From Colius striatus (Eukaryota; Chordata; Aves; Coliiformes; Coliidae): a stretch of DNA of 64,000 nucleotides. The DNA lies in the NCBI RefSeq assembly GCF_028858725.1, contig NC_084774.1, forward strand, positions 8,344,001 through 8,408,000, read 5' to 3'. Below, piece after piece: positions 1 to 9,968 of the stretch. The notes under the pieces are model-generated. The model made no database searches. It saw only the letters and a program-made list of their open reading frames with translations, and was not told the origin of the DNA. Each line of letters opens with the position of its first letter. The first letter of the stretch is position 1. The position numbers were made by a program, and so were the translations under genes.

Positions 1-304
1 TGGGTGTTGTGTATTGACTTTGATCAAGTCACACAAATGGCTGTCTCTTAATTGCCTTCTCCCTTTAAAAAGGGGATGATACCTTAGAGAGACTTCTGAG
101 GTCTTGCTCACTAATAAAGCTCTTCAAGAGCTTGGATGGCAGCTACTTGGAGAGTGGGAGCTGTTATTAATGATTTCCATTGTTACAGAGATGGAGCTGT
201 GTGGTTCAGCTTTCAAACCTCACGTTGGCCACTGGCTTTTGTTTCCACTGCCTGCACCTTGCAGGCTCCTAGGACCTACCTCACGAGCCTCATGAGCACA
301 AAAT

Positions 305-432
305 GGGTGTGTGTGTCTATCTCTGAGGCTGTGTGTGTCTCTGAGGCTGTGTGTGTCTCTGAGGCTGTGTGTGTCTCTGAGGGTGTGTGTATCTCTGAGG
401 GTATGTGTATCTCTGAGGGTGTGTCTACCTCT
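305..432 (+). repeat. 18-nt minisatellite (GTGTGTGTCTCTGAGGCT-type unit)
   Basis: About six to seven head-to-tail copies of an 18-nt unit made of GT dinucleotides followed by CTCTGAGG and a variable CT or GT. The left copies are nearly identical; copies diverge to the right (ATCTCTGAGGGT, ACCTCTGAGG). The array produces long open frames in two phases that are repeat artefacts, not genes. Confidence 0.9.
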
Positions 433-1194
433 GAGGAGTCCATTTGACTCTCAAAGATGGATTCTGAAACACATGGTGTGGCTTGAGAACTGCCAGAAAT
501 GGGTTCAGTGGTTGCTCTGTTTATGTTGACTTGATTCTGATTTGGGTAGGAGCTGTGAGGGTTGTGCTCAGTGTGTAGTGCAAGGCAGATATTCCTGTTG
601 GTGCTGTGGGTTCAGGCTTTGGCAAGAGATGTTGGGGGGATGTTTGACTGTGACCTGCTCCTTCAAAAACACATTCCCTGTGCTCCAGAGCAAGGCAAAT
701 TCCACCAGCTCCTTTCCTGCTCCTTTGCTTGGCAGAGCCTGATGTACCCCATGAAGGAGGGAGCTGTATTTCACTCCCATGTCTTGATCTTGGCTCTTGG
801 GGAAGAAAAACCCCACCTTTTTATTCATGCATATGCCAGATGCTCACAACTGCTGCTTTTGCAGAGGGAGAGCCCAAGCTGCAGTGGGAATGCAGCCCTC
901 ACCCACATCGAATCTGCTCTAGAGCAAAGTTTCCCAAATCTTTACTCTCTTTTTTTCCCTGACTCTGCTCTAGATGGCAGATAAGTTAAACTACAGTGTT
1001 GATAACAGCTTGTGCCATGCAACTGGGGCCCTCCTTCGGCAAAAGGAGCAGTTGTGAGCATCTCTTCCTCCGCAGCACGGCCCCTCTTGCCCCGCTTTCC
1101 TCACAGTCCTTGCCCCCATAGATTCGTGTTCTAATGCCCGTTACCCAGCGGGGTTTGATGGTCACAGAGGACCCAATGCAGGAGCTCCCATTTG

Positions 1195-1325
1195 TTATTT
1201 AGCCTACTTTTCAGAGGCACAAGAACATCAAGTGACTGGCACAAGGTCGCCCATGAGTCAGTGACTCCTCTGGCACCATGGCCGGATCCTGCAGTCCCCT
1301 GCTCCTGCCACTAGATCACTGTGCC
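1195..1325 (+). repeat. Old MIR-like SINE fragment
   Basis: The stretch reads, in order, like the 3' half of a MIR/CORE-SINE consensus: a TTTTCAGAGGCAC-like block, GTGACTGGCACAAGGTCGCCC, AGTCAGTGACTCCTCTGGCACC and a terminal CCACTAGATCACTGTGCC block. The match is from memory and diverged, as expected of an ancient amniote SINE. A repeat-library search would settle it. Confidence 0.55.
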
Positions 1326-2127
1326 CCATACTCCACAACACAACCATTCAATTAAGCTCCCACAGTGCCTTAAACGTAGCTTATCCCTGGGTTTGCCAGC
1401 AGCCCTGGTATTCTTGTGGAGCCTTGCCTTAGGAAATGCTGACAGATGGGGTCAGGGCATGGTTAGCGCTGCCTGGTACGCGGCTGGGCAGTGTGGCACG
1501 GGGCACGGCTGCTCTGCCCCGCGGCTCGGGCTCTGCTGGCACCCTGGCACAGCCTGGCAGGGAACCCCGGGTTCTCTGGCTGTGTGAAGGGGTTTGCAGG
1601 GACCAGGAGTAATGAACATGATGAGAGGAGAGTGGGAGGGAAGCGACTTATGAATAATGTATTTGCTGTGTGTTGTATATGAAATAATAAGAGTAGTACT
1701 GGTTTATTATGGTAACGTGCAGTCTCCTAAGGCACTTGCCCTCTTCCTGACAACCTGATGAATTATTATTACCAATTCTAAATCTAATTGCCAGTTATTT
1801 CCCCCTAGATACTTTTGAATCAAAAAAATACCCACTGGAAAGGAGCTGTGTGTGCTCCTCCCCAAAGCTTCCCCGGCTCTGGAGGCAGCCCCCCTGCGCC
1901 GGTGAGCCCCGCTGCTGCCAGCGCCGCGACCCCGAGCGCTGGCACAGACAATTGCGTTTCTGTCGGGCTCATGACCCCACTTGTTGCAGCAGTGACCCCC
2001 CTGAGGGTCAGGACCCCTCCCCTGCGTGAGGAAAAGCTCCTGCCCGGCAGCTACGGCTGAGCTGCTCTTCCTCCCTTGCTCCCTGTGTGGATGTGGCCGT
2101 TGGGCACTAAGTTTGCCGATGTGAAAT

Positions 2128-2162
2128 TTAGGTTAATCCATTTCCAAAGTGGATTAACCTAA
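2128..2162. promoter_or_regulatory. Perfect 13-nt inverted repeat with paired TAATCC/GGATTA cores
   Basis: The arms TTAGGTTAATCCA (2128-2140) and TGGATTAACCTAA (2150-2162) are exact reverse complements separated by nine bases. Each arm holds a TAATCC/GGATTA core, the preferred site of K50-type homeodomains such as OTX, PITX and GSC. It could be a dimeric binding site or a small hairpin. Nothing here shows it is used. Confidence 0.6.
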
Positions 2163-3149
2163 CCCACACAAAGGCACTTAGTATAAAATAAGAGTGTCCA
2201 CATGGTGAGGCAGCACGGAGCAGTGGCCGTGCCTCCAACCCACACCCTGGCCAGCCTGTGTCCCCAGCCAGCTCTGCACAGAGGGGCCGGAGCCTCGCTC
2301 CCTGGGGGGATGTGCTGTTCTCCTAAATGGCTTCAAGCTGGTCTAGCTCGAAGCTGAAGGGAGCGTAAGGAGTAAACAAAGCCCAGCAATGGGAAGGGGT
2401 TACAATCCCGCTCCAGTGAGGTCCACAGCAAGTCTCCTGTTCACCTTAAATGGTCAGGATTTTATTTTAGCTCCAGGGAGGAGCAGCAGCCATTGAGCTG
2501 GAAGTGAGTGCAGAGCAGGCCCCTGCAGCTGGGGGCTTGCAGCCCACTGCTCTCCCTGGCAGTGGGAGCACTGGGGCTCTGCTCCCACCCCTCAGCCTCT
2601 GGCTCCATGGACTGACCTGGAGGAGATGCAAACACCATTACTGAGCAATACCCATCTTCACCTCCGGCCTGAGATCTTCCCCAGCTGCCCCTCCTCCCTT
2701 GCATGCTTTCCCTAGCAGTGAAGTGGTTAAGGCTGGAGTAGAAAACATCATAATTGGGCATCCGCACTAACAAGCCATAAACACGACTGTGACAGTTCCC
2801 ATCCTCAGCTCTGGCACTGGCCTGCTGCAGGCTCCAGCACAATCCCTTACACTTGGGTTGCTCTGTAAAAATTGCCTTCATCGCCCTTAAACAGTGTGGG
2901 GAGGGAGATGGGCTGGGGAGGGGGACGCTGAGGTGGGAGACAGGCTGGGCAGAGGGATGTTAAGGCCCCTCTGCCCATAGCTTCCATCTCCAACCAAGCA
3001 GCAGGTCACCAACCCACTGTCCTCAGGGCCCTGTCTGTAGCTGGCACCATCCAGAGCCGTGCCAGGACCCCAGGCACTGCCCACCCAGCATCCTGAGCCC
3101 TCCTGGGGATGCGGCAGCAGGGTGCCCGACACGGGGCTGTGCTGGGGGC

Positions 3150-5160
3150 ACGGCTGAGCTGGGGTGGGCAGCGTTGCCGTCGAGGAGCTGCCCTGCTTTA
3201 ACAGCAGCCGAGCTCCAAGGTGCAGAGGGCGGCTGCGGCGCCGAGCGATGCTGCCGCTGGCAGCGCGGGGTCTTCTCCTGCTCCCACGGTGCGACAGGGA
3301 GAATCCTCTGAAACAAAAGGATTCAGCAGAGGCGGCGGCGCGGGGCCTGGGCACCGCTGCACCCACCCAGCGCAGGGGAAGGGGGGCTGGGGGCTGCGGG
3401 ACGCCCACCCCGCGCCGGGGACTCGCCGCCGGGCCCGTTCCTGGCGGCACGGGCAAACCTCGGCGCTGCCCAGGCCGCAGCTCCCGGGGCCGGGCCGGCT
3501 GTAGGTCAGCGGGCCGGGCCCGGCCGGGTGTCCCCCGGCGGGTTGCAGCCCCCCCCCGAGCCGTGCCGTGCCGTGCCGAGCGGAGGATGCTCGGGCGGGC
3601 TGCAGCCCCCCACCCCCGGCCGTGCCGTACCGATCCGTGCCGTGCCGCCGGCCGTGCATTCTCGCGGCTCTCCAGCAGGCGCCCGGCCCTGGACATTGTC
3701 TCTTCCTCCCGGAGGAAGGGCCCTCCCCGGCCCTCCACAATGTGCTCTTCCAGGCGCGGCTCCCGCGCCCCCCGCCGCGCCCGGCCCGGTGCGCCCGCCC
3801 CCCGCGGCCCCGCTCCCCTTCCCCCGCCCCCTCCGCCCGCGGCCGGGCCCCGCTCGCCCCCCTCCGCCCCCCCGGGAGCCGGGAGTGACGCGCTCCGCAG
3901 CGCCGGCCCCTCTCCCCGGGCAGCAGCTGGTTGTCAGCCTCTCCGGAGCGCCGCCAGCCCGGGCCCCCTCCCTCCGTCCCTCCGCCCCGCGCTCCCAGCC
4001 GCGCCGCCGGGCTGGCGCAGGCCGGCAGGCCCCAGGCCCGGCTCCAGGTACGCGCCCGGCCGCGGGGGGCTCCGGCCCCGGCCCCCAGGTGGAGGAGGAG
4101 GAGGGGGGAGGATGCGCGGGGCTCCACGCGGCCGCGGCGTTGCGGGAAGTGGGGGGGGCATTGGCGGGCGGGGCGGGGCGGGGCGGGGGGGGCGGCCGCG
4201 GGGCCCGGCCCCGGCTCGGGGGGGAGCGGCCGCGCCGCGCCGCTTCCCCGGGAAGTTGCGGGTCGCCCGCCCGGCGGCGGCGGCGGCGGCGGGGGGAGGT
4301 TGGCGCGTCCTTCCCCGCGCCCGGCGCGGCTCCCCCTTCCCTTCCCCGGAAGAGCACAAAAGCGGAGAAGAAAGTGGGAGGAGGCGGCGGCGGGAGCGCT
4401 CCGGCCCCATCAATTCCTGGGCACCGGTTCTACGCCGCCATCGCCGCGCCGCCCGCCCCGGCCCCGGCCACGGGCGGGGATTGTGCTGGAAATAGCCGCC
4501 TCCCTGGAGGTAAAGCCCTACTTACGTGTCAATCCCCGGCGCACGCCGAGCTCCGTGTGCCGGCCCCGGCTCCGCGCACACGCGCGGCCAGGTCTCTCCG
4601 TCGCGGGTGTATTTATTTACCTGCGGGCAGAGGGGCGCGGGGGGCGGGACGGGAACGTTCGCCCGGCTCCCGGCACCTCGCTGCTGCGGGGAGACACGCG
4701 TGGGAGCCGTGTCCCAGCCGGGGGGCGACGCCGGGCCCCGTGGCCGTCGGGGATGGGGGGGGACCCCCAGCCGCTCAGCCCGCAGGGCTGTTCCCTTCGG
4801 CCCTCTGCTCCAAAGCCGCGCCCCCTCCCTCCCTCCCCGGCGCTGGGGGAAGAGCAAAGTGCCCTTTTACACCGCGCGCTTTATGGGGATCGAGGCACCG
4901 TCCGCGCCTGGCGTGGAAAAGCAAAGCGCCCGCCCGGCTGGGAGCGAGTTCAGGTGCCAGGGAGGTGGGTGCGAGGTACGGGGAGGGGGGGACACACGGG
5001 GCCCGGGTCCCCTCTTCAGCGCTGCCCGGCTGAAGCAGGAGCGCGGGGGGCAGCGGCCGCGGACGGGGGTGCGGGGCCGCCCCTGCCCCCCCCTAAGCAC
5101 CCTGCGCTCCGGGGGGGTCCCAGAAGGAGAGCTCTTAGAGCAAGGGGAGGTGCGGGAGGC
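3150..5160 (+). promoter_or_regulatory. NOL4L: CpG island, candidate internal promoter / first exon of NOL4L
   Basis: About 2 kb of dense CpG with GC boxes, a GGGGCGGGGC-rich core near 4150-4200 and a GCC/GGC triplet run near 4274-4291. It is the only island upstream of the NOL4L coding exons in this window, and it lies about 5 kb before the exon carrying the short-isoform ATG. A promoter for the short NOL4L transcript is therefore the simplest reading. Plausible donors exist (CCAG|GTACGC near 4047, CTGGAG|GTAAAG near 4509), but I cannot choose between them. Long open frames on both strands here are a by-product of stop-poor GC-rich DNA. It could instead serve an unannotated non-coding RNA. 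Confidence 0.6.
4146..4200 (+). other. G-run cluster / GC-box array with G-quadruplex potential
   Basis: At least six runs of three or more G, mostly GGGG separated by single C, lie in the core of the CpG island. The same bases read as overlapping SP/KLF GC boxes. The four-run spacing rule for a G-quadruplex is met on the + strand. This is sequence potential only. Confidence 0.7.
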
Positions 5161-8100
5161 GATGAGCCTCTCTTCCTCTTTCATTTGCTGTTCGCCTTTT
5201 GAATTAACTCTTTTGCCCGTTTTTGGGAACTAAAGAATACTCGTTTTTGCCACGTCTTGTGGAAATCGGGGAGAAATAGCAGTAAATAAGGACGTAAGTG
5301 CCCTGACAAAGAGCTCTGGGGATGCTCTGTTTGGTGTGTGAATTGCACACACGAGTAGGCAGCGCAGTCACAGCTCGCTGCCACCGCAGCCCGCGTACAC
5401 CCGTGTGCCGCCGCTCCTCGAGCACTGACCAGCGCCGTGCTGGGGGCTGCAGGATCAATCTTTGACCGGGAGTGTTTTATGTTCCATTAGTAAGCCTTTC
5501 TCCGCGCTGAACTGGTTAAGTTAGGGTCAAATCTGGTTCAATACCTTCTTGGCATGCTCAGAGGGCCGGGTTTAAACAGCAGCTTGAGACGGAGATGAGG
5601 CTGCCTTGCTGAGAGCTCGTCCCAAGGCTGGGGACACGGGTCCCGGCGGGAGCTGCCGTGACCTGGCGGGTCTGGGGGCTGCCTGTGCCGGGCAGGCTGC
5701 AGCTGGCACGGCCGTGGAGCGGCTCCGGGGGCTGGTGGTCACGCGTTGCCTTTTGTTGACTCTAAAAACACGTCAGGTTGTGGTGGGAAGCTGAGCGTGG
5801 CTGCGTGCTGGGGACGTTACACAGCCTCGGTTCCTGCTCTGCCCTGGGAAATCCCACCGGGACAGCAGACTGTGGCGTGAAAGGACACAGCTTAGAATAA
5901 AAGGACTCAAAGAGAGAAAATAAACTGTCCTGAGACTCGGAGCCTGGAATATAAAGCGTGAGGCACAGCATGTAAATGACTGGAGAGAGACGTGCAAGGC
6001 AGTCCCCGAGAAACTGAGCCTGGCTGTAAAATAAGCAGGTTACTGATAGCCTTGCATATATTTACGAGATGCAGTTCTAAGTGTAGCTTCCCCCCCTGCC
6101 CTGCTCCAGCCTGTGCTGTGGGAGGTGGTTCTCCAGGAAGGAGAGCTGCTGCTGGAGAAACATTGCCTGGAAATTAAAGCCTTGCTACCCGGAGGTCCCG
6201 ATGATGCCCCTGGATCTACCAGTGACTCGCTGTGTTCTCAGTCCAGCCAGGGCTGCTGTTGGTACCCAGGGTTTCCAGCTCTAGAGGAGGAAGGATACTT
6301 TTCTGACTTGGAGGGAAGTTGGGAGGCTCAGCGGCCGCGTGCACACGAGCTGCTCCAGGAGTGGTGAATGGAAAGTGGGACAGAAACGCGGAGTGTGAGC
6401 CCTGCGCATGTGAGTCTCTGCCTTTGCCGGCTAGAGCGACGCTGGCTGCAGAGCAGCTGTGAATGTTGGACTGTAGATAAGGAGAGGAGCGAGGATGTTG
6501 TTTTCCAAACCCTGCCTGGTGCCCGGAGCCCTGGGGTGTGGCCTGCGAGCGCACCGGCAGGATCTGACTTCCCCTTGCCAAAGAGGAGCCGCACGCACGT
6601 CGCCTGACCCTTGATCGCTCAGTCCCTTGAACGTTGGAAACAAAGCGATGGGACTTTACAGCGGGGTGAGGAGATCTCTCTGGAGAGCTGAGGAAGGCAG
6701 GAAGGAGGAGGGCGGCAGCCGGGGTTTGGGGTTCGGCGCTGGGCTGGCTGGTTGGGGCTGTCGCTGCCGTCTGTGCCACCGGTGGCGTGGAACCGGGGAG
6801 GAGGCGTCCGGTCCTGACACGGGCTCTGGTAATGGACTGTGTTCTGTTTGCTAATGAAAGTTTCATTTGAAGTTTGTTTACAGGAAAGAAGAAATTAGCA
6901 GAGAGAATTCTCCTGAGAACCCAGAGAGGAAAAAGAATGAGCTGCCTGACTTGCGAGCCAAAAGAGGGTGGAAGGGTAGATGAGATTTACCGTATTGCTC
7001 CGAGTCGTAGCTGTGTGGCTGTTGAGAAATGCTTCCTTGTTTGGCTGGGTGGTGGAGCCTGCTCCAGGGCTCAGCCTTCAGCCAGGTTCTTGGCATCCAG
7101 GGGAAATTCAGAGCTCCCCACCCAGCCAGCAGTTTTGATTGCACTCTGTTGTCGTGTGTTTTGACACCAGGACCTGTGCTGTGCTGCTGTCCCTCTGCTC
7201 CAGCCGATGGATCAGGGCTGCTCCTGGGCTGTGGCTGGGCTCTGGGTGCTGCTGCTGGGGCCTCCCATGCCTGGGACTGTCCCTGGTGTGAGCTCACAAC
7301 ACTGAGCCTTTGCTCTCTGAGGGATGTTCTGAGGAGGGAACTTGCTGGTGGCCTCTGATGTCCCAGCGAGCAGTGAGAGATGTGGCCGAGGGGCAGCAGA
7401 GGATGCCAGAGCCACAGGGACGGGGCTGGCCAGAGCCACGGGACAGGGCTGGCCAGAGCCATGCTCGAAATTGCAGCTTTTCTCTTGCTTTGGGGAAGAG
7501 GCACAAAGGTGTGAGGAGCTCCCAGGCATCGTGGCCTGGGCAGAGCTGTGGGGGCTGCCCCAAGCCCACGGGCAGCAGATGTTGTCCCAGCAGTGCTGTG
7601 GCTGTTTCCCACTGACATGAAGGGTTCACCCAGCGCCTGCACTGTCGGCTTTGCTTGCCCTTGGGGTGGGCTGTGCCTGGGAGCTGCCAGGAGGGCTGTC
7701 TCTTTGATGGTTTAGCCAAGGTTGTTGGAAAGCAGCAAACTGGAAAGCAGAGGGTGACACTGGGGATGTGGGGATGTGGCCTCCTGGCAGGGTCCCACAG
7801 CAGCAACTGTCTCTTTCTGCTGGTGACTGCACCCTGGACTGGTGAACGTGCGACGGCCTCTTTTGATTTGAGTCATTTATAGGTTATCAGTTTCTGGTTT
7901 GATATCCAGAGTATTCCTAATAATAGGCAAATGTTATTGCACCTCTAGAGAGTTGTACACATTTGTAAAGCACTTCAGGTGGCACGTGCAGGCAGGAATC
8001 CCTCCTGTCACCGTGCTCCCACCGCGGGAGAGTGCGTGGGGAGCGTGATGCTGAGCATGGGGAGAGTGATACTGCCTGGCTGGAGGGTGGGTGCCGGTGC

Positions 8101-9968
8101 TGGGTGGCCTCTGCAGCCCCCAGAGGCTACTCCAGAGCTGGCTGCTTTCCAAAAACATCGCGGGTCTCTCCCAGGGCTCCTCCTCCTCACCAGACAGGTG
8201 AGAGACTGTGGGCAGCAAGGACCTTGGCATTTGCGTTTGTCTCTTAAGCTCTGACAGTAATCTTGAGTAAGCCTTGTGAAGGAGGCCAGATATTAGGGTG
8301 GCTGCCTCCCTGCAAATGCTTACAATAAAGAGACTATTTATAGTTTGCAACAGGGAGACCTTTGCAGTTCTGTTCCTCTGTGTACAAGATGGAGTTTCTG
8401 GAGAGACAGGATTGCTTCGTGGCCACGGCGCAGTGCTGAGTGGGGGAGTTGCTGTGTCCCTCTGTCCCACCTGGGCTCAGGGGGCTGCAGGGGGGCACAC
8501 TGCTGGGGGCTGGATGGCCCTGCCCCACGGGGCTGCTGAGCCCCGTCCCTCTGTCCCTTCCTGCAGATTTCAGGAAGCTCCCTGGGAGGCACAGGGAGGG
8601 AGTGGGCTGGGGCGGGCTGGAGCCCGGAGCCAGCAGATGTGTCTGCAGCAGGGACGAGGAGCTGGGAGGAAAAGCACAAACCTATCTTGAAAGACATTTG
8701 TTTGCTCACAGTCAAAATGGTCAGGCAGCGATGAGCAGACAGGGCAGCCTTTATGGGCTGCAGGCTGGGCTGGAGGGGCACACACCAGCCGCCTGGTACA
8801 CGGGAAGGAGCGGGGATTGCATTTTATCTCACGACCAGGGGGAGGAAAACAAAATAAGAGCAGAGAGTTTACAAGCCTTTGAAATGTTTCCATCAAAGGA
8901 AAGCGCTGTTGAAAGCGGTTCTGGAAGCATTTTTGGTGTTCCCCTGCACCCCAGGGCTCTGGACATGGTCTGTGCCCATCGCCTGGGGAGGGGAGCAGGG
9001 CAGATGAAGGGATCCAGCAGGACCATGCTCATATGGGAACACGGATCTGCTTCCTCCCGAGCTGCGTGTGGGGAGGTCCCCCAGCCCCTCCTCTCATTCA
9101 GGATCTCAGTGCTGCCTTTATGATGATGGTTTTGAAATCCTGTGGCTGACCTTTCCGGCGCTGGAAGCGATCCAAGGGCTGTGTCTTGAAGTACTGTAAA
9201 GGTTAGGGAGAAGGGAGAGAGAGGCAGAGAGAAAATGTCCTTTCAGCTGCAGGAGTGGGAGAGAGGAATGTCATCTATGCTGCCGTGGAGCAGGCGGCTG
9301 GCCCGAGCTCTGGTGTCCCTGCCTCGCTGGGGCCTCGCTGCCCCGGCCCCTTCCCGGGGAGCATGTGGTCGGCTTTGGGCAGGGAACAGGGAGCAGTTTC
9401 CCTTCGGAGAGGGCTGGAGGAGCAGCGCCTCGGGGCGGCTCTCCAGGAGCCTCCTCTGTGGCACGAAGCAGCGCAGGTCTAGGGGCATCGGTGCCACCAC
9501 CCAGATCTGCCCCAGCGGCCTCTCCCCGCGGGTGCCAGTCCCCTGGGGGTTCCCGTTGCCGCAGACGATTTGACCTCAAAGAGGGTCTGAGCCGTTTGAC
9601 GGGGCCGAGGCCGTCCCCAGCTCCCGCCCGCCACAAGCGCGCTGGGGTGGATGGAGATTAAAGGGTAAACTGCGGGGCTCAGCCATCCGCTCCTACAGGA
9701 TGCGAGCTCCTTCTAATTGTCCTCAATTAGAGACAGTGCCATTGCTCAGGCACGTCTGCAGGCAGGAAGCAGAGCCCGGCCTCACCGGGGCTGGGGCGGC
9801 CGCCCGGGGAAGGGCTCGCTGGCCTTGGGGAGCGCCGAGGGGCCGGCAGCCGTCGCGGGGGGAGCAGGGGCTGCTCGCTGGGCTGCTTTTAGGGCAGGAG
9901 ATGTTAAAGCCAGAGAAAGGAGGAAAGAAAATAACTCATTGGGTTAACCCTTTGCTGCTTGCCCCCAG
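5161..9968. other. NOL4L: Non-coding stretch, probable NOL4L intron
   Basis: No exon is recognisable. I looked for the conserved N-terminal coding blocks of the NOL4 family in the + frames and did not find them, so the long-isoform exons presumably lie to the left of the window. One paired homeodomain motif close to the next exon is listed separately. Otherwise I see only short diverged duplications. Confidence 0.55.
9712..9731. promoter_or_regulatory. Paired TAATTG/CAATTA homeodomain-type dyad
   Basis: TCTAATTG (9712-9719) and CAATTAGA (9724-9731) are exact inverted copies with a 4-nt spacer, about 240 nt before the NOL4L exon at 9969. Both arms contain the TAATTR core bound by many homeodomain proteins. 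A very similar block recurs at 17385-17402 in the following intron. Function is inferred from motif shape only. Confidence 0.5.

Larger units (their letters stand above)
1..3149. other. Non-coding stretch upstream of the first CpG island
   Basis: I find no coding exon here on either strand. The open frames are short, lack flanking splice sites and resemble no family I know. If NOL4L has its long isoform in this species, this is probably intron of that transcript, because the first coding exon in the window (9969) opens in frame on acidic codons that need an upstream partner exon. It contains the minisatellite at 305-432, the MIR-like SINE at 1195-1325 and the inverted repeat at 2128-2162, listed separately. 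Intergenic DNA is the alternative. Confidence 0.5.

Noticed and set aside
305-529. Open frame over the left minisatellite (VCVSEAVCVSE repeats)
   Set aside because: It exists only because the 18-nt unit is divisible by three and lacks stops.
3164-5233. Long overlapping open frames on both strands (up to about 500 codons)
   Set aside because: They lie in a CpG island where stop codons are rare, are rich in Pro/Arg/Gly/Ala, overlap each other in all frames and match no family. Composition artefact.
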